From positions 26,800,211-26,864,210 of the forward strand of contig CM075104.1 of NCBI GenBank assembly GCA_037576195.1: a stretch of 64,000 nt of DNA. The letters are read 5' to 3'. The DNA comes from Phytoseiulus persimilis (lineage: Eukaryota; Arthropoda; Arachnida; Mesostigmata; Phytoseiidae). Position numbers and translations under genes: made by a program. This document shows, one piece after another, positions 10,812 through 22,269 of this stretch (positions within the stretch are counted from its first letter, which is position 1; each line of letters starts with the position of its first letter). A model generated the notes under the pieces. It searched no databases. It worked only from the letters and a program-made list of their open reading frames with translations, and was not told the origin of the DNA.

Positions 10812-11451
10812 AGGGCCTGCCGGGAGAACATGGGGGGCATCGGCCCCGCCGGGAAAAACGAGTTTGGAAAACTTAAAATGCTCATATCTCGAGAACCAGT
10901 GGAGCTACAGCGCCGATGAAAAAAACCGTCGTTAGGCCATTTCCACTGGCTATCGGATGCCATGCGGGGACACTTCTTCTCCAGTCGGGCGACATTTAAA
11001 ACTCGTTTATTTAAAACACCCGGGAGGAGAAGGCTGACCACCTTCTCCGATGTCGCAAAAAGTACCCCTGTTCATGGTCTATTCGCACGGCTCGTTTCGT
11101 TCCGATGCGAGTTTGCGGGGCAGAGAAATCAACAGCTGAAACTGGGCGCCCCAGACTGCGGAAGCGGTTCTCCTCCAAATCGATCCCGGAATCACCCCAC
11201 CAGACTTGGAAAAGTGTGCTCAGATCGGTCCCGGAATCACCCCCATAGACCCCCAGAAGCCTTCTCCTTCCGGGTGAACCAAAGAGTTTTTCATTTCCCT
11301 CGATTGGAGTAGAGGTCTCCGCGATCCCCCTTGAAGAGAGCTTCACAACGGTTCTTCATCGGCGCTGTGGCTCCACTGATTCTCGAGATATGAGCATTTT
11401 AAGTTTGCCAGAATCGATTTTTTTTGTGGGGCCCTTATCCCGGCAGGCCCT
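10812..11451. mobile_element. 640-bp MITE with long terminal inverted repeats and TTA target duplication
   Basis: The ends are perfect 14-bp inverted repeats (AGGGCCTGCCGGGA...TCCCGGCAGGCCCT). The flanks are TTA on both sides (10809-10811 and 11452-11454). Inverted similarity continues for about 120 bp (for example ctcatatctcgagaaccagt on the left and its near complement at about 11383-11402 on the right). It continues less well to about 225 bp in each arm, including cacccgggaggagaagg against its inverse. There is no transposase frame. A TTA/TWA 3-bp duplication plus long TIRs and no coding capacity is typical of non-autonomous PIF/Harbinger (Tourist-like) elements. The superfamily assignment is inference. 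Confidence 0.8.
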
Positions 11452-11454
11452 TTA

Positions 11455-12240
11455 GCTCAGCGATGCTACGGCGGTCATTTCTCAATACTTTCGGGTACAT
11501 GCTGGAAGACCGCTACGTGGCACCACGGCCGACTGGAACGCTGGGGCGAATTAGCGTTTTCCGATGAAGCTCCGGGAAGCGTTGGCCTGAGCCTAGCCAG
11601 AAGTCCACGGGCTGTTTGAAGCTATTGAAGGCCTTGATCGAGTTCGGAAACAATCTGAGCTCCCAAGTCGTCTTCGTCGAACTAGGGAGTATGCTCTAAG
11701 ACGAATTTGAGAGCTACTGCAGTTATTCGAACGTTTTCGGTTCTCGCGGTCAATGCCGGAAACGACAGAAGGCGCGGATAAAGCCGGAAGTCGCGGAAGA
11801 GGCCAAAAATCGCTGCTCCCGCGATTCGCATGGAGCGATGTCCGAGAAGGAAAAGTACTCTCAGAGAGGAAAAACGGAACCACCGGATCGTGGACTCATG
11901 GATCTTGTCTCTAGAAGATATTATATTCATCATTATTCAAGTACTCATATACGACAATAGTGTTCCGTATTTGAGCTATGTCTTCTGCTCACGATCGTCG
12001 GAAATCTGTCCTGCCCTTTGCAACAAATGATGCTCGCGAGGGTGCGGCAGACTCGACATGTGGAAGGGTATGGTGGTGGGTAATGCCGAGTGCAGGGATG
12101 CGGCGCTACCGTCACCCGACAGAACATCTCGAACCCGTTCTGCAGAGCTTTTTCACGGTTCTCCATAGGTAGGTGGCGCGATGCGAAAGCCTCGAGCGGC
12201 GGAATCCCTTGGATGCTGCACAACAATCTTGGAGGGATGG
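11455..12240. other. No recognised gene
   Basis: Overlapping frames occur on both strands, including a minus-strand frame open from 12598 to 11945, but none resembles a known family. Confidence 0.35.
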
Positions 12241-12260
12241 ACTGGACCTGACGAAAGCTG

Positions 12261-12542
12261 ATGACGGCGCATAGGTTGCACGAATTTATAATGGGTAGCG
12301 AAACAATATCTTGCGAGACCTTTCGGAAGACAGCGAGCGCTACTTTAGGCAGTGTCGAACTGGACCAAGGAGAGCGTCCCCGATTCCGGACCCGAGACGC
12401 AAATGTCTGGCGATTCGCGAAATCGAGTATCCATGCAAAATTGATTCGTGAACCTACCTGGGAGTTTATCGCGGACCTGCCAACCTTCAGCCGACTGGAG
12501 TCGGTCGCGCTTCGCGCGGTTGGACTGCACTTCCTGGTGTAG
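12261..12542 (+). CDS. Unidentified frame with an LRR-like C-terminus
   Basis: A 93-codon frame ends WEFIADLPTFSRLESVALRA and a few more residues. The LPTFSRLESVALRA part resembles one leucine-rich repeat (LxxLxxLxxLxL), as in F-box/LRR proteins. A single repeat is not enough for a family call. There is a competing open frame on the other strand. If it is an F-box/LRR relic, the fragments at 15.8-16.9 kb may be related. Confidence 0.2.
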   Translation: MTAHRLHEFIMGSETISCETFRKTASATLGSVELDQGERPRFRTRDANVWRFAKSSIHAKLIREPTWEFIADLPTFSRLESVALRAVGLHFLV

Positions 12543-13256
12543 GGGCATCTCCCTCCATCTTCATTGACTCTGCAGCATTTCTGAAACCATTTTCTCATTT
12601 GTATGATTGGTGAATGTTTTGATGTCCCTGGAGTCTTTTTTGTGAGTTTTGCTCAAGCTGCATGGGTGTCACGCCGAATCGCCACATCGTGCGAGAGGCT
12701 CGTTTCGAGGTTTCCGCTTCAGCTCCTCAAGTGTGTTTCCGAGGCTCTTTCTGCAGCTCGCAACTGAAGAAGGTCACGGAGATACTCGTAGCCGGTCTTT
12801 TAGGCTCTTGTAGGAATTCGTATCGGCTTCAAAATCACCTCGATAGACCCCGGATGGATCCATGGAGGTGGGTCTATGGTCAGATGGATACCTGGATCAC
12901 TTTCCACTGCCAGAAAGTATGTTCACCGGAGGGATTCGCGCCAGAACCGCGAAATAATCGGGAGTTCTATAACAGTCTGACTTGAAAGGGACTTCACACA
13001 CCAGGATGGTCGTCGAAAAGGCCCCGAAAGCTGCAACCGACATAGCGAAGATTTCCCCGCGCACCTATGGAGCATCGACGAACCAGCGGAGGATTCCGGC
13101 CGCAGTGGCGCAATCTATCGCACTGTAGGCCGCTCCATCTGGAATCTGCTGCCGACAAGAAATGAACAGAGACGCTCTTGAACGAGCACAAAAAATCACG
13201 ATGTGCACCATACGCTCTATACTTGCGAAGCGCTGTCTCAGCCAAGGCTAGGATTT

Positions 13257-13270
13257 GGGGGGGGGGGGGG
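13257..13270 (+). repeat. Poly-G tract of 14
   Basis: An uninterrupted run of 14 G. Its length is likely to be unstable in replication and in assembly. Confidence 0.9.
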
Positions 13271-13940
13271 ATCGGTCCTGCAACTGGTCCAGGAGATGCT
13301 GCAAAATGAAGAGATGTGGAATCTTATCTCGCGCGAAATAGGATGCAAACTCAAGAAAAATGAGTACATGCTCGAGCGGAGAGATTCAGGACTCAACGGT
13401 GAACCGGCGCCAACGCCTAAGGTCCCCCAAGGACCTTAACCGCGGGCGAGAACGAAGAATGGATGAAAAGTGAGACTAAAGCTCAATGACGTAGAGGACG
13501 GCCTTTGGTGACCCTGAAGGAATACGATACAGTTCTTGTCCTAAGTGCCCAGTCAGGAAAAGGCGGGTTTTAGGGGACACACCTCATAACAAGGGTAACG
13601 GACGTGAGTCCCGTATCTGGTATTCCGACGGATTTCCCCTCCCGCCTGGAAAAAAATCGACCTAGAAAAGTATGGTAAGGACTAGAGGCGAAAGACTCAG
13701 ATGAACTCAACTGTGCCAAGAAAATCGATTGCGACGTTTGTCCAGTGAACCTCTTTCATCCTCTCCTGACTTTGCAGTCAGGAGGAACTCTGCTGCCTAT
13801 CATTTCGGAACCGGAATCCGACTTCGTGATACCTGAGCTCTGTTTGCCGCAGTCTGTATCACTCCGTGAAGCGCCTGATCGAGCTATATATCTATTTCGG
13901 AAACGGGAATATAATTCTCGGTGTCGGGTACAGTGGGGGA

Positions 13941-13957
13941 GGGGGGGGGGGGGGGGG
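13941..13957 (+). repeat. Poly-G tract of 17
   Basis: An uninterrupted run of 17 G, preceded by GGGGGA. Together with the tract at 13257 it gives two long G-runs within 700 bp. Confidence 0.9.
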
Positions 13958-14144
13958 TAGAGCCTGCTTATGTAGCCGGGTCTGCAGTCGCTTACGTTGA
14001 CCGGTCTCCGAGGATTGGATTGGATTTGTTCTGATCTTGCATAAAGACATATCTTCCCTTTCAGTGCGGGGCTGAATGGTTCCGAATTCACGGATCATTT
14101 TTAGTTTTCGATTCCCCATTGTTTCAGGATATCCTTCGCCCTTC

Positions 14145-14576
14145 TCAGATCCTACACTGTGGTGGCGGGTGAAGTCTCAGTTGGACGGTGAATTCCTGAT
14201 GGGAGTAATTTCCTTCCTCGCATTCTAGAACCACGTGTCGGTCGGTCTCGGGAGCCCCGCATTGGGCGCATTTCGTGTCGAGTGATGGATCGCGAGTGTG
14301 TCTAGTCCTGATCCGTAGCATCCCTGCCGGTTGCGGGGGCTGTAAGACGACCATCTCGCGAGTTATCGTACAGTTCCATTCTGAGACTTTTCGCAGCTTT
14401 GGATTGTCGACATGAGTCCGATGTGGACTTGGTTTCCATGCATTCACTCCAGTATTCACTGCATCGCAGTTCGTCAGCTGCGGGATAGCTGTTGCTTTAC
14501 AATGAATCTCGGACATTTCGAATCGATTCAAATGAGCGTGTCCTTGGAGCACCTCCTTCAGAGGAGTGAAGCCCAC
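14145..14576 (-). mobile_element. Non-LTR retrotransposon ORF2 C-terminal fragment
   Basis: A 143-codon minus-strand frame contains LRIRTRHTRDPS, then CAQCGAPETDRHVVLEC. This Cys/His arrangement (CxxCG.PET..H.L.EC) is characteristic of the region after the reverse-transcriptase (and, where present, RNase H) domain in Jockey/CR1/I-type non-LTR retrotransposons. The catalytic YxDD part should lie at higher coordinates on this strand and was not recognised, so this is a 5'-truncated or decayed copy. The frame itself is still open. Confidence 0.7.
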
Positions 14577-15244
14577 GCAGGGCTCGTCGGCAAGAGTTCG
14601 CGGCCCGTTCGATTCCCCTCAGATCTCCAGATTTGATCGTCAGAAATGCTTAACAGACGTCATCCTAAACTGACGAATGACTATCTAACGAATACCACTC
14701 GGAACCTGAAACACCACTGTTCCTTTCTCCTCTACTCTGGACCTCAAGTTATGGCGACGCTCTCACACGCTACTCCTCCTGAAGCTCTGTGCTCCATGCC
14801 CTTGTATTTTTCTCGCATGAGCCGTTCCCATTCTCTGCATCTTTGTGCCCACGGCATTTTCTCTAGACAATGTACGATTCACGTTCCTCTGCATGAGTAG
14901 TGGAGTTCAAGCTTCCCCATATCCGATCAACTCGTCCGGAGTCTTGGGTTGGATGAGACTTTGGTGGCCGCATTGAACAATAATAATGATTTTCTGAACG
15001 CTCTCAGATCTCTTCTGTGGATATACTCGTCGTTCAATATTCCTTACACGGATTCGTCAAGGCGTCTACCTCAGCCTGAGGAGATCATGATAGCTCGTTG
15101 CCATGATCCTGTCTCCGTCGACGGTCATAGATTATATCTAGCTCGAAACTCCCTGGATGGCCCGGAAAAGGATAGAGGATCGCAAAGTTCATCGCAAATC
15201 TGTTTTGCCTGAGCAAGGAGTTCATTGCCTCTATGATAGTCAGA

Positions 15245-15376
15245 TTGGTACCGGAACCAGCCCTCCAGGTTTTGGAAAATATGGTCAGATCGGTTTCGGA
15301 ATCACCTCTCCAGACTCGGGAGAGTATGATCGGATTGGTCCCGGAATCAGCCCCATATGTTCCAGAAAAAGTGCGG
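15245..15376 (+). repeat. 45-bp minisatellite, three units
   Basis: Units at 15245-15289, 15290-15334 and 15335-15376 share the core ttggtcccggaatcagcccc followed by a variable spacer. A unit of 45 bp is 15 codons. One frame therefore stays open through all three and repeats IGxGIxxP. The same core (atcggtcccggaatcacccc) also occurs twice at about 11180-11250 inside the MITE at 10812-11451, so the sequence is probably mobile-element derived. Confidence 0.75.
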
Positions 15377-15749
15377 ACAAACAGACAAACTTGCAGATGA
15401 AGCCGATAATATATAGTAAGGATACTCCCAGTATATTGCGTAGATTTTCCTACACACGATTTGCCACCGTTGGGGATTCTAACTGACAGACTTCGCTGAT
15501 TGCTGTATACTATATTCTGACCACCCAGGCGGGCATACTGAACTCGGAACCACAGCCCCGAATCTTCTCGTCCTTCCGTCCAGGAATTGAGCTCCGAGGT
15601 TCCCTGGATGATTCCAAGGTATCTGCTTCGTGGAGTCTTCTTCGAGTCAGTCCCTCAAGAAAACGGGCCTTCAGCTGTGCAGGAGAAGAGCGATCCGCTC
15701 TGTTCGAGGCATGCGGAGTTGGCCGATAGAGTCCGAAGATAAACAGGTT

Positions 15750-16900
15750 CAACCAATCTCCGTTCCCTTGACATAATCAGGGCAGACGATTTTCTCGTTA
15801 CTTTGCCTGAAGTGGTGAGCCTCGACGGTTCCTATCATCGTCAGCAACAGCCTGATTCCGTTTGAGTCTGAACCCGCAAGCTTCCAATTCAAGCGGTTGC
15901 GAATATTTTCCTCCCGGGGTTCAGTTAGTAGTTCATGGTCGAGCATGAACTCGCAAAGAGCGCCCTCAGATCGACCTGCGCTCAAAGCAATCCTGCGCAC
16001 GAATCGAGTAGCTCCGAAATCAAGAGGTTTCCATTCTGTGCGGCGGCTCCGAATCTGCTCCAATAGTTGAGCTCACACCACACAAATGTGTCCACCGGTT
16101 TGAGATGTCTTCTTCGCCGTTGAAAGCTCCATGAGAGATTTGTTTCTAGCTCCGAATCAAGGAGCCAATGCTCGCTGGAGTACCCTTGGCACCCTGGTCC
16201 AGTTGCGGGTCGAGGATAATACGAAGAGGCTCGAGAACAGAAGCTCGAGAATTCTCGCTCGGTGGTTCCTCAAGTTTAGAGAGTTTTGCGACGTTCTCGA
16301 GACCTGGACGGGTGGAGGCTCTATATGGGAATGCAATGTTCCCCGTTTCGCCTCCGTGAGGGGCTCCCCGAGGTCTCCGCGGGAATGCGGTTTTCCGACA
16401 TCTCGTCACAAAATTTTCGTTAGTCGCTTGAGGAACATTGCCTTCCGACCCGCGTTGGAAATGATCAGTTTACTCAAGAGCATCGAAGAGCTCATGATCC
16501 TGAGGTGTTTTCCCGGTCGGGATGCTCCATGTGTGAGGTTTCCGTCCCTAAGAACAAAGTTTCCCCGAAAGTATATTCCGTAAGAGAACCGAGGAGTCAG
16601 GGCGCGCACTGCAATGAAGAAGAAGGCAAGTCGTTCATTCGTCGACAGTTGCGAGTCTCGATTCGTTCCCGAACGAGCACTGCCTGGATTCTCTTGAGGG
16701 ACCTGCTATCGCATAACAAGGGCCTCGGGGTACGCCGATACCGCATGGATTTAGTCCTGGTCGCAATACCTCGAGTTTATTTCTGTGGACGCTAATCTCG
16801 AATTGGCGGATAGATTGACCGGTATCCTTCGAAACTCAGAACTTGCGAACGGAGTTCGTCACCTTCAGGCGCTGGCCAAAATGCCTCTAGGCCCATAGTG
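15750..16900 (+). pseudogene. Possible decayed leucine-rich-repeat gene
   Basis: Short LRR-like phrases occur in different + frames. They are DDFLVTLPEVVSLDGSY near 15785, LKSIEELMILRCFPG near 16473-16517 and LADRLTGILRNSELANGV near 16803-16860. This spacing would fit an F-box/LRR-type protein with frameshifts. The part at about 16190-16260 (LVQLRVEDNTKRLENR) could instead be an M13-peptidase lobe fragment. No catalytic or F-box signature was seen, and both suggestions are weak. Confidence 0.2.
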
Positions 16901-18547
16901 AGGGTCCCTCAGCGATATTTAGAGAGTGACCTGCCCAAGCTGTTCCCAAGCACTCGGTAATCCGATCCTATTCCCTGACGGAAGATATGGCTCGCCCCAA
17001 GAGGACTGATGCCTCTCAAGTTTTACGTGTGATATAGACGTACTTAGAATGGGAGAGGCGTTGTCTGGTGATGGCACCAGGGGCCATCCCACTGTGTCCC
17101 TGTTCGAGGAGCGAGGAAGCCTGTTTGAATTGTTGTGAGTGGAAATAAATGAGTTGGTAACGCACTGACAGAATTTGGAGGTGAACCTCGAGGGCAGATC
17201 AACTCTCGAGTCCTCACTATATGGAAAAAGTGGTTACAGGTTTGGTCAGAGAAGCGCCCCACGTTAACAAAATAGAGCGAACGTCCACCTGTGCGGACAA
17301 AGTTGATGATGCCTTTGAAGTCAAATCATTTCGAAAAACCATCCATCGCATATTGCAGGCACGAGAGGATGATGCCTGAGAGACCGTTCTCAACTGCGGG
17401 CGTCATGTTCTCATGGTCACGATCGATCGTTCCATCGGTAGTTCATGGAATCCTCCTGTCCATTTCGCATTACTGCCCGTCAAACAATCACGACTGGGTA
17501 TGACAAATGAGAAGACAAATGCTCCCGTGTCTGGAGAACCGACACGGGCGGATGAAAGCAGGATGCAAATTCCCTTGGTTCTTGAGATATGGCGAAAGGT
17601 TTGTCCCATGGCAACCCTCTCGGAGCCTCTCAAATAGACAGAGCAATCCCGAAACTCACCGTGGGTGCCAGAATTTGAGTTTTTTGACTCTCCTCGTCGG
17701 GAGCAATTCTTTTGTGAAACCTTTGTCTGTTTGGAGTCACAGGAAGTGTGCAAATCGATCGCCCCTAATCTCGTACCAAGATCCCGACTCGAGCTTTCCA
17801 GAGTAACAAGCTCCTCTCCTCTATGCACTGAGGCAAGATGCGTTGTCCTGTAGAGTAGCCCACAGACTCTTGTCAACAGGAGTTCGTTGCTTATCGTCTC
17901 TTCGAGGTAGGCATGATTGCCGTTTTCTCGTTATGAGAGGCCCTACCACGAGCTCATATCAGGGGAGACTCGCAACAGCAGGACTGGATTAAGAATCGAT
18001 CCTGCCCTGGAATCCATCCAAGCTGGAATCGGTTGATTTCCAATGCTTGCAATGAGATCCCATTACATCATTGGCAGAGAGTCTCTGCTCCAACCTCATC
18101 TCGGTCGCTAGGATACTTAGAAATCTCAGTTGCAAGAAAGCTCTGATTACTGTAGGAACGATTCTTCTGTTGCTGCCTGTGATCCTCGGACCGAGAGAAG
18201 CATAATCACTACTTCCAATCCTGAATCTTCCTGCAAATTGAAAATCGGAAACGAATGGTGGAAGCGCGGGGGTCGAGAGGACGATGGCGCGGTGGGGTTC
18301 AAGAATTAACTAAGATTCCTCTCACAGCATTCCAATCGCTGGGGTCTGCCCCTAGTGGCGAGCGGTTTGCCTCGATCCCGTACACTTCACTGCCCTACTT
18401 TCGTACGCGATCAATCCGTAGTCGGAACGAAGTCCTGGCTAGACGCAGAAACTGTCCCTCCCAATACACGATTCTCTCAGTGGCGGTCTTCACCTGACTC
18501 TCTCAGGAGTCTTCTTCTGGATTCAGTTTCTGAGCAGCTTCTATTCC
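16901..18547. other. No recognised gene
   Basis: Open frames exist on both strands, including 157 codons on the minus strand at 17403-17876, but no domain, motif or composition supports a product. Confidence 0.35.
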
Positions 18548-18577
18548 AAGGATATGGAGTAACGTCTCCATATCCTT
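18548..18577 (+). repeat. Perfect 12-bp hairpin
   Basis: AAGGATATGGAG and its exact reverse complement CTCCATATCCTT flank a 6-nt loop (taacgt). No poly-T run follows, so it does not look like an RNA polymerase III terminator. Confidence 0.8.
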
Positions 18578-20009
18578 GAAGTCATATTGACGCCCTCCGA
18601 CCAACTGATTGAGAAGCCAAAGACAGGTCTTCTTTCGGGCTGTTGGAATCCCTTGAGCTCGTCTCATACTTTCTTGCCGCATGAAATTTTCCCCCGATCG
18701 ATGAGAAAGGATGACTCATGACTCCGCACTCCGGATATTGCCTTCTTGGGACGCCTTTCTTGGTGGATATCCTCCTTGGACCCTTCAACGTAGCTCGAAC
18801 GTTCGCAATCGGAAGGATGATGTGCCCCTAACCACCCTTGCCCTCAGGTCCGATCATGAGTAGGCGATCCCGATTCCCAGTTTACAGAAATGAGAATGAA
18901 GCAACGGCTACTCCGATGATGAACGCTCAGAGACAAGCCCAGGGTTGTCACGCACTCGGCATAGTGCTGTATAATAATTGAAGATGATGCTGAAATAAAG
19001 TACATTCCTCGCTTGAATGAGGCGTGTAACGCTCTCCGTGCTGCAGGCCCACCGCGCATGCGCCGGCAGCGGCGATGCCGTTGGGCAGCCGACAGTCGGC
19101 AGGAGGTGTTTCACAGCGTTTGGAAGAGAACACACTGGGCACAGAGAGCGGCCACGACGACAGCATCCACAGGGAGAATTCCAGATCAAGAACCAGTCTG
19201 TTCCTTCCCGTAGTGTAAGCCGAAACGGTGACATCAAAAGGGATTTCAGGAGCGAAGGTCCATCCCTGAGAGCTGGTCCGCTGATCGGGAGGTATCATTC
19301 ACTCTAAAGAATACAATAATCAGAGAAGGGGTTTAAAAACTGGGAGAGCTCCTCCGGTTGATTGTGTGGCAAAATATGAATCTTGAACGGTCCTTCCTCG
19401 ATCCAGAATTAGATTCTACCACCGGTTTCGTTCCGAGTGCGGAAGGAGTTTGAAAGCAGCAATCCATACCGAGCTCCTAATAATACCCGTTGATGTTGGA
19501 TCTTGACATCGAGAGAGGACGAATCCCCTCGATCTCTTACTGAGCTGAAACTTCCGGGGAAGCTCGCCAAAGTCTGCTCTCATTGATAGGGAAGGTTCCC
19601 TCCCTAGCTCTAACTGCGAGCCTAGACGAATAGCAGAAGCGGAAGTTGGATGGCGACGATTCGGACTGACAATTTATGTCGGAGCATAACGTGGATCGTT
19701 TGACCATCAGCTTCTCCTGGGACGAAGATCCCACCTACCGACGACACATTCCTCTCATTCGATGAACCGTTGAAGACAATCACACTCGTTTAAGATTCCG
19801 AATATCCTGAATGAAGGATCTGTCGAAATCAGTCATCAAACACGGTAGGTCTCATTCCATAGAGGGGCGCGAGCCGTCAGAGTCGCTTCTTCTCTGAATC
19901 GAGGCACGGACGAATATAGTTAGAGGACCCCCGATGCAGAAAACTTGGGTTGTTTGGCTATTCGGCTGGAGAGGCAGGTCTGAGAGTGTCGCCTGCTGAA
20001 ATAGGAAGA
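18578..20009. other. No recognised gene
   Basis: Short overlapping frames without recognisable motifs. The left end of the Tc1-like fragment described next could extend into the last part. Confidence 0.35.
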
Positions 20010-20290
20010 ACGTAAAGGGCTGCTTCACAAGTTTTCGATGATGTTCAGATCGGGCTAACACGCAGGCCGTCCAGGAACTTCTATTGAATGGTCTTTGAAG
20101 TATTCTTCCACAACATTTGCTGTTTGGACTTTCGCATTAACCTGTTGGGGAAGGAAAGTTGGGTTGAAGATTCGTTCCGCGTGCTTCCGCAGGTGATATT
20201 CCAAGGGTTCGATGTTACCTCGACTGTTCGATCGACTGTCTGTGAATACCAAACCAGTCTTCCCATGAGATCCGATACCTGTTCATACCG
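20010..20290 (-). mobile_element. Tc1/mariner transposase relic
   Basis: The minus strand reads QVNAKVQTANVVEEYFKDHS, then IEVPGRPAC, a stop, PDLNIIENL and a stop. This is the Tc1/mariner DDE core around the second Asp (QDNAxxHTA..V..yF) through WPACSPDLNPIENLW. Changes include a missing catalytic Asp (V for D), a stop replacing the Ser before PDLN, and a stop in place of the Trp of NLW. The copy is dead. No TIRs or TA duplications were located. Confidence 0.75.
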
Positions 20291-21007
20291 TTAGGGCCCC
20301 GCCACCCTTCTTACGGTGACTAAGAATGACTTCTTCCTTCCTGATTCAATGGAAAGTGTACGAGTCGCCATCCAGACCATCCCAGATTGAATCGTTATTT
20401 ATCATAGGAAAAAGTCATCACCATAGGTTCGTTTATCTGACATGCTCGCACGGCAAGAACGCCCTAGCCTCTCTGTGCCATGAAGAGCGGGGTGCGCCCT
20501 CCATTCTTTCTCTCTATTGAGAGTCTCGTATGAGGCGAGGTAGCTTCGAAAGTTCCGAACTTCAGTCTGGCCCTTCGATTTCGCAATAATTGCAAGTCAT
20601 GTGAGGAGACTGCTTGAGGCAGTCCTCAAGTTTGCCATTTCTCCGCGCGCTGATTTAGCCGCAGGTCAACCACGTGGTTCCTTCGTGAAATATTCTGTTG
20701 GACTCCTCAAGTAGTAGCAATCACTCGCCTGCTCCGGTTGACTGAATGCGAAATTTCTGACTTCGACTTGTCATCACGGTTGAGGTTGGGAAGTATCCGT
20801 TTTCCATCAGAACAGAGCTAACGACCGCGCGGGTTGGTCGTTATCACCTCAGAATGATTCAACTCGATGACGAAAACGTGAAAAAAAAAACATTCTAGCC
20901 GCTCTGGGAGACCTCTGCTGACATTCGACGACAACTCAGTCAACTGGGTTATACTTTCGACTTATTCATACTTATACACATTTATCGAACTTCTGAAGAA
21001 AACGGCA
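20291..21007. other. No recognised gene
   Basis: Nothing recognised apart from the A-run at about 20880. It may include the 5' part of the transposase relic too degraded to read. Confidence 0.35.
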
Positions 21008-21279
21008 GTGACAGAAGATGGAGTCGATTATTTCGATGGTATCACTGCATTCGGTCATTTCCTGCCGATACGCTCCGGCGGCCACCCCACTTCGCAAACC
21101 GTCTTCATGAACGTTGGAGGACACACGAGTCAGAATGATCCCGATGCAATTTGTGAATATGCAGGCATCCGCAAAGAGTTCTGTCTCATAAGAAGACGTT
21201 CGAGAATCCTTAATTGGCCGGATTCGGATCGTCTGATCCGAATCATGCCCATCTCTGATCGACAAGCATCATTCCTCTG

Positions 21280-21534
21280 GTGGTACTTCGGCAGCACTCA
21301 GCGTTATTCAATCTGGATCACTTTGAGGAAGAATCGGCACTCATCTTGCCCGTTGGGATCATTCCGCTTGATTATATTCCCACTTATGGAATTCCGCGGA
21401 CTGTATGTATAACGTTGCGGGTTCTAGTTGGAGTATCACATTTGGCCAGGGGATCTCTCGGAAGTGCTGACATCGCAAAGATCCAAAAGATGGAAGACAT
21501 GATGGAGAGGTTCGTGTCACAGACAAAAACATAA
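21280..21534 (+). pseudogene. M13 (neprilysin-like) peptidase catalytic-region relic
   Basis: The frame contains ALILPVGIIPLDYIPTYGIP, a good match to the M13 landmark that precedes the zinc site (N.i.LPaGILqpPfY.p.yP..lNYG). The zinc motif HExxH should follow 15-20 residues later. The sequence there is VGVSHLARG, which lacks the glutamate and second histidine, so catalysis would be lost. A later frame (REDRLDKVWSVMNACM, about 21565-21615) resembles the GRLDxWW region that follows in M13. M13 enzymes are type II membrane zinc endopeptidases that cleave peptides outside the cell. This fragment is non-functional by its missing motif. The call rests on landmarks, not an alignment. Confidence 0.5.
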
Positions 21535-21885
21535 CGTGAGAAACACTGGAACGAGCATCTTCCCCAGCCGAGAAGACAGACTGGACAAAGTGTGGAGTGT
21601 CATGAACGCATGCATGATACGCGTTCTGCAATTCGGAATGACTAGTGATGTTTGTGGAGCGGACTCTTCCGTCTCAGAATACATCTCTTATGGGCGTCTC
21701 TCTCGAACGAAGGAACTTATCGATTCATCAAAATGGCGTTGAAATGGCGGATGAGACGGAGATGTCAGTTACGCAAAAGTTTGCGGGCGGGCACCGATTC
21801 CAGAGGAAGGAACCTTTGAAAAACTGCCCGGCTGAACGAGAATCGCGTTGGTGGAGAAGATGGGGACTCGGGTGACACGCAAGTT

Positions 21886-22269
21886 GTGGAGTTGACCTCT
21901 GAGATTCAGTGGCGGCCAGGATTTTCTCTAGGGGAAGCTGATTTGGGCGACGAAATTCTCGTGAAAGTCTCCAAAAATTTCTATGAGCATTGTGCGAGGA
22001 AATTAAGGGACTCCATATGCTTCAAAGATTGGCCGATGCTTGATTCTATTCTCATTGTGATCTACGGAGAAATCACAGAGCGATTCTCCCACATGGTACC
22101 ACGAAGGACGTTACGATATTATTTCTCCATGGACCTCCTGGAGACGCAACTACACGCGGAGGATCGATTCAATTCAACTTACCGGGCTCAAAACCTTGGT
22201 CAACTAGGACCTCATTCCGAGGTTCTCCGGGGGAAGTTCTCATCAGTTCCTGTTATTGCATCGCCGTGA
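21886..22269 (+). pseudogene. M13-like peptidase N-domain fragment
   Basis: A 127-codon frame contains VKVSKNFYEHCARKLRDSIC followed by FKDWPML. In M13 peptidases the alpha-helical lobe has AkxFYxsCm......G..pl...l...GWPvl, so spacing and order fit. It lies about 350 bp downstream of the catalytic fragment of what would be another copy, so it should begin the next tandem member. The frame closes at 22269 without a splice donor that I can support. Surrounding sequence for the upstream Cys pair and membrane anchor was not found. Confidence 0.4.

Noticed and set aside
13875-14110. RLIELYIYFGNG followed by AEWFRIHG after an acceptor, like homeodomain helix 1 and helix 3
   Set aside because: Both matches are short, need an intron across a poly-G tract, and lack Q50, N51 and R53. 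Too easily a chance hit.
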